Assembly (NCBI GenBank): GCA_009785615.1
Contig: WQVX01000017.1
Location: 1 to 32,421, forward strand
Direction: 5' to 3'
DNA from: Defluviitaleaceae bacterium
GTDB lineage: Bacteria > Bacillota > Clostridia > Lachnospirales > WQUN01
Length of the DNA stretch: 32,421 bases
Below are positions 1 to 9,072 of the stretch, piece by piece. The position numbers and the translations under genes were made by a program. Below the pieces are notes generated by a model. That model did no database searches. It saw only the letters and a list, made by a program, of their open reading frames with translations, and was not told the origin of the DNA. Position 1 is the stretch's first letter; each line of letters opens with the position of its first letter.

Positions 1-136
1 AAACAGCTTGTATGTAAGCCGTATTGTAACCATGAGTGATGGAAGTCAATGGGCACATATTCAGGTTCAAGATACCATTCATAGTCTCCGCAATGGCTAT
101 GTTCGTACCACTTACTTGGTAACTCAAGCACCATAA
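1..136 (+). CDS. C-terminal end of a protein with an SH3-like tail (partial)
   Basis: A frame open from the left edge ends at TAA 134-136 and gives about 44 residues. They alternate polar and hydrophobic residues with short turns (SRIVTMSDGSQWAHI, then GYVRTTYLVTQ), which resembles the last strands of a bacterial SH3-type domain found at the end of secreted wall-binding enzymes. The N-terminal part and any catalytic domain lie outside the window, so the function is unknown. A hairpin terminator follows 33 bases later, which supports this being a real gene end. Confidence 0.55.
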   Translation, partial: NSLYVSRIVTMSDGSQWAHIQVQDTIHSLRNGYVRTTYLVTQAP

Positions 137-169
137 ACAAAAGTGGCTACACACTCAGCATTAAAACTC

Positions 170-208
170 AAAAGCCAATAGCAGAAAAGAACTATGCTAT
201 TGGCTTTT
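170..208 (+). terminator. Rho-independent terminator of the SH3-tail gene
   Basis: A perfect 14-bp inverted repeat (170-183 with 195-208) carries an A-run on the left arm and a TTTT end on the right arm, with an 11-nt loop. It lies just after the partial upstream gene. The right arm overlaps the -35 region of the next promoter. Confidence 0.75.
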
Positions 209-227
209 ATGCATAGTATGGTAAAAT
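200..227 (+). promoter_or_regulatory. Candidate sigma-A promoter for the TipAS gene
   Basis: TTGGCT (200-205) and TAAAAT (222-227) are separated by 16 bases, about 28 bases ahead of the gene start at 255. The -35 box sits inside the right arm of the preceding terminator. This is inferred from pattern only. Confidence 0.4.
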
Positions 228-254
228 GGTAAGGTAATGAAAGGAGCAACAATA

Positions 255-671
255 ATGCAAGATAAAGAAAAATTTGAGGATTTCAAACAAACACTTATTG
301 ATGAAAACGAACAAAAATACGGTGCAGAAGTCCGCAAAAAGTATGGTGATAAGGTTGTAGACGAATCAAACTCCCATCTGAAAGGCTTGAGCCAAGAGCA
401 GCATGATGAGGGCGAACGATTATCTATCGCTCTTGAAGAAGCTTTAAAATCTGCACTCGAAATCAACGACCCAGCCGGAGAGCAAGCACAACATGCTTGC
501 GACCTGCATCGTCAATGGTTGTGTGTGTTCTATCCTGCTTACAACAAAGAATACCACATGGGAATAGGCGAAATGTATGCCTCTGATGAACGGTTCAAAG
601 CTCATTACGACAAAATCGCCCCCGGATGTGCCAAATTTCTACGCGATGCTATCAATATCTACTGTTCATGA
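255..671 (+). CDS. Stand-alone TipAS-domain protein
   Basis: The 138-residue product matches the TipAS antibiotic-recognition domain that normally forms the C-terminal half of MerR-family TipA regulators. The diagnostic C-terminal part is clear: YHMGIGEMY, then DERFKAHYDKIAPGCAKFLRDAI. TipAS folds into a globin-like helical bundle that binds thiopeptide-type ligands. No MerR DNA-binding domain precedes it, and the upstream gene is unrelated, so this is a ligand-binding domain without its own HTH. The start at ATG 255 is chosen because AAGGAG (241-246) lies 8 bases upstream; an in-frame ATG at 237 has no ribosome site. TipAS-only proteins occur in Streptomyces as the short form of TipA, where they can sequester drug; that role here is inference. 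Confidence 0.8.
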   Translation: MQDKEKFEDFKQTLIDENEQKYGAEVRKKYGDKVVDESNSHLKGLSQEQHDEGERLSIALEEALKSALEINDPAGEQAQHACDLHRQWLCVFYPAYNKEYHMGIGEMYASDERFKAHYDKIAPGCAKFLRDAINIYCS

Positions 672-715
672 ACAAAAAGCATTCATCAAACTTTGATATT
701 TTCGCGAAGCAGTGA

Positions 716-835
716 GTCGTTGAGCAAGCAAGCTTGCTCATTCGACGAACGCCGCGAGTGAACAGGTTTAATACCTCGCGGCTTGGCCGCGCAGTGTTAA
801 ACCGATGCCCCGGTTTTGCTACGGGGTAGTTCACT
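716..835. other. Highly structured 120-nt intergenic element (hairpin plus three-way junction)
   Basis: Two structures lie in tandem. The first is a hairpin with a 9-bp stem (721-729 with 732-740) extended by GTCG/CGAC (716-719 with 743-746). The second is a closed three-way junction: outer stem 757-763 with 829-835; branch 1 with stem 765-771/797-803, an internal loop, and 777-782/786-791; branch 2 with 808-812/822-826. Nearly every base is accounted for and the GC content is above that of neighbouring intergenic DNA. It lies after the TipAS stop and before a bidirectional terminator, so it could be transcribed as a 3' UTR, be a separate RNA, or be a DNA repeat. A partial copy of its 3' part occurs at 4029-4050. 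Confidence 0.6.
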
Positions 836-851
836 ATTTGTATAATTTGCA

Positions 852-890
852 AAAAAACGCTATAGGCTTTGTTGGCTGATAGCGTTTTTT
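852..890. terminator. Bidirectional terminator between TipAS gene and asnB
   Basis: A 12-bp perfect inverted repeat (852-863 with 879-890) has an A6 start and a T6 end, so it can act on both strands. It separates convergent transcripts: the TipAS gene from the left and asnB, which stops at 896, from the right. Confidence 0.85.
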
Positions 891-895
891 GGTAT

Positions 896-2731
896 TCAAA
901 CTATTTGAATATGATATTTTTCCAACCAATAATTAAGTTGTAAAAAATATGCAATGGTTTGTGGTGTGGTCATAAGCTGGCCATACCACGGTACTGAATT
1001 GTGAGCATGATTTTCAATTTTTAACAAATTTTCTAAAGATTCTTTATTAATAATTCTTAAAATAGGGGCGGATGTATCTGCAATAGTCTCTTTAAGTCTA
1101 TTACTTACAGTTTGCAAATAGCTTGGGTTGTAGGTTTTAGGATATGGACTTTTTTTGCGCCACAATATTTCGTCAGGCAAAAAATCTTCCATAGCCAGAC
1201 GTAAAAGTCCTTTTTCTCTGTTTTTATAATTTTTCATTTCCCAAGGTATTGTATAGAGATATTCTACAATTCGATAATCACAAAAAGGAACACGAGCTTC
1301 CAGACCGTTATACATACTCATGCGATCTTTTCTTTCTAACAATGTTTGCATAAACCATTGCAAATTTAAGTTAATCATTTCTTTCATCCTACGCTCAAGT
1401 GGAGATATATTTGGCAAAATATTAGTTTTTGCTACTGTTTGTCCATAGCGTTCCTCTACATAGGAAGTGTTTATTGCTTTTGCCAGCTCCGGTTTTAAAA
1501 AACTCATACGATATTCATTAGATTTTGACCAAGGAAATCCTTCTCTGTCTCGTATAGTTTTATCTCGAAACCATGGATACCCTCCAAATAATTCATCGGC
1601 ACATTCACCGGACATTGCAACGGTAACATGTTTTTTTACCTCTTTACAAAAAAGTAGTAGTGAAGCATCTACATCTGCCATACCCGGAAGATCTCTGGCA
1701 TCTACAGCATCATATAGAGCATCCACCAATTTTTCTGTATCTAAAAGGATTCGATGATGCGTTGAACCCAGGTAGTCAGTCATTTTTTCTATAAAAGGAT
1801 GGTCATTACCCGGTTGAAATGGATTCGATTGAAAAAATCGCTCATTATCCTTAAAATCTACCGAAAAAGTGTGTAAAGGTATACTTTGTTTGCGAAAATA
1901 AGAGTTTGTAACAGATGAAATAATGCTTGAATCAAGCCCACCTGATAAAAATGTACCCATAGGTACATCATAAGCAATTTGTCGCTTAATGGAATCTATA
2001 ATTAACTCTCGAACTTTCTCCGTTGTTTGGTCAAATGTATCTGTGTGCGGTTTATCTTCCAGCTTCCAATATGGCCACAATTGTAGATTATTTGGATTAG
2101 ATTGATAAAAAAAACCACAGTAAGCCGGTAAAACCTCTTCTATGCCTTTAATAACCCCATAGCCCGGTGTTCGTCCGGGGCCGATAAGCATAATTTCTGC
2201 AATCGAATCTATATCTATTTGCGGCTCTATAAGTGGGTGGGCTAACAGGGTTTTTATTTCAGAGCCAAATATGAAAATTTCACCTCTACGTGCATAAAAC
2301 AAGGGCTTAACCCCCATCCTATCACGAGCAAAAAATAACCTTTTATTATGATTTTCCCATACTGCAAAGGCAAAAGTTCCGTTTAATCGCTCTACACATT
2401 TTTCCTGCCATTCTACATAAGCATGAAGCAACACTTCGGTATCAGATAAACTTGTAAATTTATGGCCTAAATTTTTTAACTCTATTCTTAGTTCTTGGGC
2501 ATTATATAAATTACCATTACAGATAAGAGCAATTTCAAAATCCCCTTCCGAAAAAATCATAGGTTGCTGTCCATGATTTAAATCTGTTACCTTGAGCCTT
2601 GTATGAATAAGGGTTACTAAATCTTTTTCATATAAGCCCTTTTGATCTGACCCTCTCCTTTGTAACAATCCCTGTATATCTTTAGAAAAGTAAGGATTAT
2701 TGCAACCTATAATCCCTGCTATACCACACAT
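896..2731 (-). CDS. asnB: Asparagine synthase (glutamine-hydrolysing)
   Basis: The 611-residue cytoplasmic enzyme makes asparagine from aspartate, ATP and glutamine. The N-terminal class II glutaminase domain begins MCGIAG, with Cys2 as the nucleophile after Met removal, and has SDTE near residue 96. The C-terminal synthetase domain has the PP-loop SGGLDSS (263-269), SGECADELFGGY and EARVPFCD. The start at 2731 puts Cys at position 2 and follows a GGAGGTGG ribosome site; the in-frame TTG five codons upstream would block Cys2 and is rejected. Two glutaminase positions differ from the usual pattern: NGN (72-74) where NGE is normal, and RRGSDQKG where RGPD is normal. These may alter glutamine handling. 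Length is normal for the family. Confidence 0.93.
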   Translation of the reverse strand: MCGIAGIIGCNNPYFSKDIQGLLQRRGSDQKGLYEKDLVTLIHTRLKVTDLNHGQQPMIFSEGDFEIALICNGNLYNAQELRIELKNLGHKFTSLSDTEVLLHAYVEWQEKCVERLNGTFAFAVWENHNKRLFFARDRMGVKPLFYARRGEIFIFGSEIKTLLAHPLIEPQIDIDSIAEIMLIGPGRTPGYGVIKGIEEVLPAYCGFFYQSNPNNLQLWPYWKLEDKPHTDTFDQTTEKVRELIIDSIKRQIAYDVPMGTFLSGGLDSSIISSVTNSYFRKQSIPLHTFSVDFKDNERFFQSNPFQPGNDHPFIEKMTDYLGSTHHRILLDTEKLVDALYDAVDARDLPGMADVDASLLLFCKEVKKHVTVAMSGECADELFGGYPWFRDKTIRDREGFPWSKSNEYRMSFLKPELAKAINTSYVEERYGQTVAKTNILPNISPLERRMKEMINLNLQWFMQTLLERKDRMSMYNGLEARVPFCDYRIVEYLYTIPWEMKNYKNREKGLLRLAMEDFLPDEILWRKKSPYPKTYNPSYLQTVSNRLKETIADTSAPILRIINKESLENLLKIENHAHNSVPWYGQLMTTPQTIAYFLQLNYWLEKYHIQIV

Positions 2732-2762
2732 ATTTTCCACCTCCAACAGTATTGTATGGAAT

Positions 2763-2781
2763 TTTCACTTAAAAAGTGAAA
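2763..2781. promoter_or_regulatory. Inverted repeat upstream of asnB, possible operator
   Basis: Arms of 8 bp (TTTCACTT and AAGTGAAA) are separated by 3 bases, about 32 bases upstream of the asnB start. On the minus strand it lies in the expected -35 area of a TACAAT -10 candidate near 2750. No U-run follows, so an operator is more likely than a terminator. The binding factor is unknown. Confidence 0.4.
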
Positions 2782-2846
2782 CTATACACAGCTTCTTAAT
2801 ATCATGCATATAATACATCATCAGATAAAGTGAAGGACGGGGAATT

Positions 2847-3110
2847 TTGTTCGACATACAATTACAATCTTTACTTTCGGGTACTTTATTTAAAAAAATA
2901 CTGAATAATGAACCAATCAGCCCGGTTGAATTTAATTTCCTTACAGGGGCACTTATAAACAACAACATCCCATTTGAAACGGCTTTTGTTTCCGGTACAA
3001 GAAAAAACCCGGCCTCATTACAACTTACCCTCCATATGAATCCAACGGCAAGCTTGGTGTTAGTAGTTGCTTTAGAGCCCGGTTCCTCTGTGTTTTCGCC
3101 TAGTCCTTGA
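2847..3110 (+). CDS. Small hypothetical protein (87 aa)
   Basis: A possible gene starting at TTG 2847, with AAGGACGGGG ten bases upstream, and ending at TGA 3110. The product is not recognised. It has an amphipathic N-terminal half and a C-terminal hydrophobic stretch (ASLVLVVALEPGSS). It is divergent from asnB and faces the rluB-type gene. A TATAAT box occurs at 2810-2815 but no good -35 matches it. The opposite strand also has an ORF here, so coding is not certain. Confidence 0.35.
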   Translation: MFDIQLQSLLSGTLFKKILNNEPISPVEFNFLTGALINNNIPFETAFVSGTRKNPASLQLTLHMNPTASLVLVVALEPGSSVFSPSP

Positions 3111-3220
3111 TTATTTACCGGCAGTTGATTAACTATCGTTTAACTTTCATTATTCAGAAAAATATAATTAAGTGGAAGAAGAGGCATTTCAGATTTGGAC
3201 TTTATGAATACAGTCTATAA

Positions 3221-3946
3221 TTAAAGTGCAGAGAGATGAAGTATTTCCTTCAATTCAAAGTCTGTTAAATGGCGATACTTACCGCGAGGTAGGTTCCCCA
3301 ACTTAATAGATCCCATAGATACCCGCTTTAGTTGTAAAACCGGGCACTTGATAGAGTCACACATTTTTCGTATTTGGCGGTTACGTCCTTCATAGATAGT
3401 GATTGAGACAATACAGCCTTGCCCCTTTTTATTCAATATTTTAATTTTTGCCGGAGCAGTTTTTATTCCATCAATAATAAGACCCTTTTTAAATAAATGT
3501 AATTTTTCTTTATTAGGGGTCTCTTTTAAATTTGCAATATAAGTTTTAGGTATAGAGTAACTTGGATGAGTCAAAATTTGAGCTAATTTACCGTCATTAG
3601 TTAATAATAATAATCCTGAAGAATCATAATCCAATCGTCCTACAGGAAACAGCCTTAAAGGTATATCTTTTACAAAATCCAGAACAACGGGGCGGCCATG
3701 AGGGTCATGCACAGAGGTTATAACACCCTCAGGTTTGTGAATCATGATGTATACCAATTTAGAGTTATTAGTTACTACTTTGCCGTCCAAAACTACAATA
3801 TCTTGAGTTGGACATAACTTTGTACCCGGTTGAATAACAACTTCCCCATTAACAGATACGCGCCCGGCAGCAATTATCTCTTCTGACTTACGGCGCGAAG
3901 CAACGCCTGCATCAGCCAAGTATTTTTGTAATCGAATCTTTTCCAT
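3221..3946 (-). CDS. rluB: 23S rRNA pseudouridine synthase, RluB/RsuA family
   Basis: The 241-residue enzyme converts a uridine in rRNA to pseudouridine. An S4 RNA-binding domain covers about residues 1-60 (RLQKYLADAGVASRRKSEE is the family signature start). The catalytic domain follows, with the GRLDYDSSGLLLLTNDG motif whose Asp106 is the expected catalytic residue, and the closing motif EGRNRQIRKMCD. The length fits RluB rather than the longer RluA/RluD types. Family RluB modifies 23S U2605; RsuA acts on 16S U516, and the exact target cannot be decided from sequence. The gene lies downstream of gap on the same strand with a 108-nt gap. AAGGA lies about 10 bases ahead of the ATG. Confidence 0.88.
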   Translation of the reverse strand: MEKIRLQKYLADAGVASRRKSEEIIAAGRVSVNGEVVIQPGTKLCPTQDIVVLDGKVVTNNSKLVYIMIHKPEGVITSVHDPHGRPVVLDFVKDIPLRLFPVGRLDYDSSGLLLLTNDGKLAQILTHPSYSIPKTYIANLKETPNKEKLHLFKKGLIIDGIKTAPAKIKILNKKGQGCIVSITIYEGRNRQIRKMCDSIKCPVLQLKRVSMGSIKLGNLPRGKYRHLTDFELKEILHLSAL

Positions 3947-3968
3947 ATTTCAATAATTCCTTAATATT

Positions 3969-4011
3969 AGACCTCTTGCCTAACTATTAAACCCGGTTAT
4001 GCAAGAGGTCT
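3969..4011. other. Hairpin between gap and rluB
   Basis: An 11-bp perfect stem (3969-3979 with 4001-4011) closes a 21-nt loop. Neither side has a U-run, so it is a weak terminator candidate for gap or an mRNA processing/attenuation structure ahead of rluB. Confidence 0.45.
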
Positions 4012-4028
4012 ATTGAATACAGCTTCTA

Positions 4029-4050
4029 ATCTGCTGCGAGGTAGTTCACT
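4029..4050. repeat. Partial copy of the 3' part of the 716-835 element
   Basis: These 22 bases match 814-835 at 18 positions, including an exact GGTAGTTCACT core (4040-4050 versus 825-835). The matching 5' outer strand is absent here, so this copy cannot form the junction. Confidence 0.4.
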
Positions 4051-4054
4051 TTAC

Positions 4055-5089
<1,035 letters not shown>

Positions 5090-5113
5090 TTATAATGATC
5101 GGTTCCAAAGAAC

Positions 5114-5142
5114 AGTATACCATAATTTATGATTACTAGCAA
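5114..5142 (-). promoter_or_regulatory. gap promoter
   Basis: On the minus strand TTGCTA (5142-5137) and TATACT (5119-5114) are 17 bases apart, with TG one base before the -10, an extended -10. It lies 58 bases upstream of the gap start. Confidence 0.65.
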
Positions 5143-5180
5143 AAATATGCGGAAAATTAATAGGCACGTTTGCTATTACT

Positions 5181-5219
5181 GATGGGCAACCGGTAACAAA
5201 ATGAGACCGATTGCCCATC
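5181..5219. repeat. Constant-loop hairpin repeat, copy 1
   Basis: A 14-bp stem (5181-5194 with 5206-5219, one C/A mismatch) closes the loop AACAAAATGAG (5195-5205). The same 11-nt loop with a different stem occurs at 22173-22209, and a degraded reverse-oriented copy at 24820-24846. It sits between divergent promoters, so it is not a terminator of either gene. An 8-bp AATAGGCA occurs on both sides (5159-5166 and 5234-5241) and could be a target duplication. Confidence 0.65.
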
Positions 5220-5348
5220 GCTTATCGTGATAAAAATAGGCAGTTACAGCCATTTTTGTAATTTTTTTGGAACATAATACATGATTTCCGGCAATTGTGG
5301 CAAACTAAGAAAAAACATGACAAACGTATGATCATTAAATTTTCATCG

Positions 5349-5377
5349 TTTACTATTATTCCAATACTTGTTATAAT
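5349..5377 (+). promoter_or_regulatory. nifJ promoter
   Basis: TTTACT (5349-5354) and TATAAT (5372-5377) are separated by 17 bases, and TG precedes the -10 by one base. It is 55 bases upstream of the nifJ start. Confidence 0.7.
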
Positions 5378-5432
5378 GAGCAAGTAGCTATAACAGTGCC
5401 GGATAATAGCTTTCAAGAAGGAGCTTGCTGAA

Positions 5433-8400
5433 ATGGCTAAAGAAGTTAAGGTAATTGATGGTAACGAGGCAGCAGCATATATTTCTTATGCATTTACTGA
5501 AGTTGCCGGAATTTATCCAATCACACCATCCTCCAACATGGCAGAATGGGTTGATGAATGGGCTGCAAGAGGCAAAAAAAATATTTTTGGACAAGAAGTT
5601 AAAGTTGTAGAAATGCAATCTGAGGCCGGTGCTGCCGGTACTATGCATGGTGTGCTTCAAGCTGGCGCACTTGGCACCTCGTATACTGCTTCCCAGGGTC
5701 TACTACTGATGATTCCGAATATGTACAAAATGGCTGGAGAACTACTGCCGGGGGTACTTCATGTTAGTGCCAGAGCTGTAGCGGCTCATGCACTTTCTAT
5801 TTTTGGTGATCATTCTGACGTAATGGCTTGTAGCCAAACAGGTTTTGCATTGCTTGCGTCTACTAATCCTCAACAAGTAATGGATTTAGGTGCTGTTGCT
5901 CATTTGTCTGCAATCCAAGGGCGCGTGCCTTTTTTACAGTTCTTTGACGGGTTCCGCACATCTCATGAGATGCAAAAAGTAGAAATGTTGGATTATTGCG
6001 ATCTTAACAAAATTGTGGATCACGATGCTATCAGAAGATTCCGCGATAATGCACTTAACCCGGAGCATCCTGTATTACGTGGCACTGCACAAAATCCTGA
6101 TATTTTCTTCCAGGCAAAGGAAGCAAGCAACTCTTTTTATGAAGCTATTCCTTCTATTGTTGAAGAAAATATGAAAAAGATCAACAAGCTTACCGGGCGC
6201 AACTATCAATTATTTAATTATTATGGTTGCTCTAATGCAGAAAATGTAATCATAGCCATGGGTTCTGTTTGCGATACCATTGAAGAAACTATAGATTACC
6301 TTAATGCCAAAGGTGAAAAAGTTGGACTGATTAATGTTCATCTATATCGCCCCTTCTCTATCAAGCATTTGTTGCAGACTATCCCTGCAAGCGTTAAAAA
6401 GATTACTGTTTTAGACCGTTGCAAAGACCCGGCCGGCATGGGCGAGCCTTTATATAAAGATGTTTGTACTGCGTTTATAGAAATGGAAAAAGAGCCTCCT
6501 ATCATTGTAGGCGGACGTTACGGACTAGGTTCTAAAGATGTGTTTCCATCCCAAATTATAGCTGTATTTGAAAATATGAAAAAATATAAGCCTCTTAATC
6601 ATTTTACTGTAGGTATTGAGGATGACGTAACACACAAGTCGCTACCTGTTGGACCCTATGTAGATGTTATTCCTGAAGATACTAAAAGTTGCAAATTTTG
6701 GGGTTTAGGCTCTGATGGTACAGTATCAGCAAATAAAAATGCTATTAAAATTATTGGTGATACCACTGATATGTACTCTCAAGCGTATTTTTCTTATGAT
6801 TCAAAAAAATCCGGCGGTATTACACAATCCCATTTGCGCTTTGGACACAAGCCTATACGTTCTCCTTACTTGGTTAAAACTGCGGATTTTGTGGCATGTC
6901 ATAATCCTTCTTATGTAGACAAATACGATATGCTGAGAGACCTTAAAAACGGCGGAACTTTCTTGCTTAACTGCCTATGGAGTGACGCTGAAATAGATGA
7001 TAAACTTCCTGTTGCCATGAAGAAAGAGATTGCAACACGGGATATTAAATTTTATGCAATTGATGGTATAGGTATTGCTAGTGATTTAGGCTTAGGACGC
7101 CGCATTAATACTATTTTGCAGGCCGCATTCTTTAAGCTTACTGACATTGTGCCTTTAAAAGTAGCTGTTCAGCATATGAAAGATGCTGCTACCGCTTCTT
7201 ATGGGCACCGTGGTGATGATATAATAAAAATGAACCATGCTGCTGTTGATGCTGGTGCATCTAAGGTTCGTGAAGTGAAAATTCCTGCATCTTGGGCTAA
7301 ATTGGAGATATCTGCGCCAATTGTTCCCAATGTGCCTGATTTTATAAAAAATGTAGCTATGCCTGTTAATGCTCAGAAGGGCGATTTCTTGCCGGTAAGT
7401 GCATTTAGGGGTCGTGAAGATGGTACCTTCCCACAAGGCACAGCTGCTTATGAAAAACGTATGGTTGCTGTAGATGTACCACGCTGGATTCCGGCAAATT
7501 GTATCCAATGTAACCAATGTTCTTACGTATGTCCTCATGCTACTATCCGTCCTTTTCTTCTTACCGAAGCAGAAGCTAAAAATGCCCCCGATGGCTATAA
7601 AGTACTTGATGGAACCAAAGGATACGAAGAATACAAGTACAACCTTGGCATCTCTATTATGGACTGTTATGGTTGTGCTGAATGCGTACGAACATGCCCT
7701 GCAAAAGAAAAGGCTATTGTTATGGAACCTGTAGAAAGTCAATTGCATGAACAACCTAACTGGACATATTCCATGAATTTGGCAGAAAAGCCAAATCCAA
7801 TGAGTCCGCTTACTGTAAAAGGTAGCCAGTTTGAAGTGCCACTGCTTGAATTTTCCGGTGCTTGTGCAGGTTGTGGAGAGACACCTTATGCTAAATTGGT
7901 GACTCAACTATATGGAGATCGCATGTATATTGGCAATGCAACAGGATGTTCTTCTATATGGGGAGGCAGTGCGCCTTCTATGCCTTTTACTACTAATCAA
8001 GCCGGAAAAGGGCCTGCTTGGGCAAACTCCCTCTTTGAAGATACTGCTGAGTTTGTTTTAGGGTTCCAATTTGCTGTTAAACAACGTCGTGAAAAATTGG
8101 CTGACATAGTGAAAAAAATTATTGTTTCTGAAAAAGCACCTACAGACTTAAAAGAAGCCGGTAAAGAGTGGATCGAGTCTTATAATGATGGAACCAAAAC
8201 TAAAGTTGCTTCTGAAAAACTACGTTGTGCTAACAAAAAAGCGTTGGAAACATGTACCTGTGCAGCAGCTTGTTGTTGCGGCGGTGATTTAAAAGCTTTA
8301 TACAAGCATATTGCGGCTGAAGATGATATGCTTGTTAAGAAATCTGTATGGGCATTTGGTGGCGACGGCTGGGCTTATGATATTGGTTTTGGTGGCCTGG

Positions 8401-8987
8401 ATCACGCAATTGCTTCCGGGGAAGATATCAATATATTGATATTTGATACAGAAGTATATTCCAACACAGGTGGGCAATCCAGTAAAGCTACTCCTACAGC
8501 ATCTACTGCTAAATTTGCCTTTGCCGGTAAGCAAATTAGCAAAAAAGATTTGGGACTTATTTGCATGAGCTACGGGTATGTATATGTTGCATCTGTAGCC
8601 ATGGGTGCAAATCAAAATCAGACACTTAAAGCCATTGCAGAAGCCGAAGCATATCCGGGGCCATCCGTGGTGCTGTGCTATGCGCCATGCGTTGCCCATG
8701 GTATTAAAGGTGGCCTTATAGCTCAAGAGCAATCAAAGAAAGCAGTAGATGCCGGATACTGGCATCTATATCGTTATAATCCACTTTTAGCTGACGAAAA
8801 TAAAAATCCTTTTATTATGGATTCTAAAGACCCATCTGCAAGCTTCCAAGATTTTATTAGAAGCGAAGTGCGCTATACAGCTTTGGAGAGGGCTTTTCCT
8901 GAAGAAGCGACTATATTGTTTGCTGCTGCGGAAAAAGACGCCAAAAGGCGGCTGGCGGCTTATAAGCGTATGGCGACAGAGATGTAA
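5433..8987 (+). CDS. nifJ: Pyruvate:ferredoxin (flavodoxin) oxidoreductase
   Basis: The 1184-residue single-chain enzyme decarboxylates pyruvate to acetyl-CoA and CO2 and reduces ferredoxin; it is central to anaerobic fermentation. The N-terminal pyrimidine-binding domain begins with YPITPSSNMAEW. A two-cluster ferredoxin domain has CxxCxxCxxxC at Cys690/693/696/700 and Cys745/748/751/755. The TPP-binding domain has CAGCGE (Cys811, Cys814), a third ligand in NATGCSS, GGDGWAYDIG and the EVYSNTGGQSSKATP motif. The ribosome site GAAGGAG lies 12 bases ahead. One oddity is a Cys-rich linker, residues 932-949, with Cys at 932, 941, 943, 947, 948 and 949, just before the TPP pocket motif; these are not ligands of the three known clusters. 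Length is otherwise typical. Confidence 0.97.
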   Translation: MAKEVKVIDGNEAAAYISYAFTEVAGIYPITPSSNMAEWVDEWAARGKKNIFGQEVKVVEMQSEAGAAGTMHGVLQAGALGTSYTASQGLLLMIPNMYKMAGELLPGVLHVSARAVAAHALSIFGDHSDVMACSQTGFALLASTNPQQVMDLGAVAHLSAIQGRVPFLQFFDGFRTSHEMQKVEMLDYCDLNKIVDHDAIRRFRDNALNPEHPVLRGTAQNPDIFFQAKEASNSFYEAIPSIVEENMKKINKLTGRNYQLFNYYGCSNAENVIIAMGSVCDTIEETIDYLNAKGEKVGLINVHLYRPFSIKHLLQTIPASVKKITVLDRCKDPAGMGEPLYKDVCTAFIEMEKEPPIIVGGRYGLGSKDVFPSQIIAVFENMKKYKPLNHFTVGIEDDVTHKSLPVGPYVDVIPEDTKSCKFWGLGSDGTVSANKNAIKIIGDTTDMYSQAYFSYDSKKSGGITQSHLRFGHKPIRSPYLVKTADFVACHNPSYVDKYDMLRDLKNGGTFLLNCLWSDAEIDDKLPVAMKKEIATRDIKFYAIDGIGIASDLGLGRRINTILQAAFFKLTDIVPLKVAVQHMKDAATASYGHRGDDIIKMNHAAVDAGASKVREVKIPASWAKLEISAPIVPNVPDFIKNVAMPVNAQKGDFLPVSAFRGREDGTFPQGTAAYEKRMVAVDVPRWIPANCIQCNQCSYVCPHATIRPFLLTEAEAKNAPDGYKVLDGTKGYEEYKYNLGISIMDCYGCAECVRTCPAKEKAIVMEPVESQLHEQPNWTYSMNLAEKPNPMSPLTVKGSQFEVPLLEFSGACAGCGETPYAKLVTQLYGDRMYIGNATGCSSIWGGSAPSMPFTTNQAGKGPAWANSLFEDTAEFVLGFQFAVKQRREKLADIVKKIIVSEKAPTDLKEAGKEWIESYNDGTKTKVASEKLRCANKKALETCTCAAACCCGGDLKALYKHIAAEDDMLVKKSVWAFGGDGWAYDIGFGGLDHAIASGEDINILIFDTEVYSNTGGQSSKATPTASTAKFAFAGKQISKKDLGLICMSYGYVYVASVAMGANQNQTLKAIAEAEAYPGPSVVLCYAPCVAHGIKGGLIAQEQSKKAVDAGYWHLYRYNPLLADENKNPFIMDSKDPSASFQDFIRSEVRYTALERAFPEEATILFAAAEKDAKRRLAAYKRMATEM

Positions 8988-9006
8988 CAAATACAATTTT
9001 GTCCAG

Positions 9007-9039
9007 GCGCATCAGACTTTGGGTTTGGTGCGCTGTTTT
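9007..9039 (+). terminator. Probable nifJ terminator
   Basis: A 7-bp stem (9007-9013 with 9027-9033, one G-T pair) is followed by TGTTTTG. It lies 20 bases after the nifJ stop. The U-run is short, so partial read-through into hisZ is possible. Confidence 0.55.
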
Positions 9040-9072
9040 GTACAAAAGTAAATTTTAAAGGCGGTGTTTTGA

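Noticed and set aside
652-852. 66-codon minus-strand frame
   Set aside because: It lies across the three-way-junction element; the hairpins explain the sequence and there is no ribosome site.
7155-7907. 250-codon open frame on the minus strand
   Set aside because: Antisense to the conserved ferredoxin domain of nifJ; the product has no family features and follows from the codon use of nifJ.
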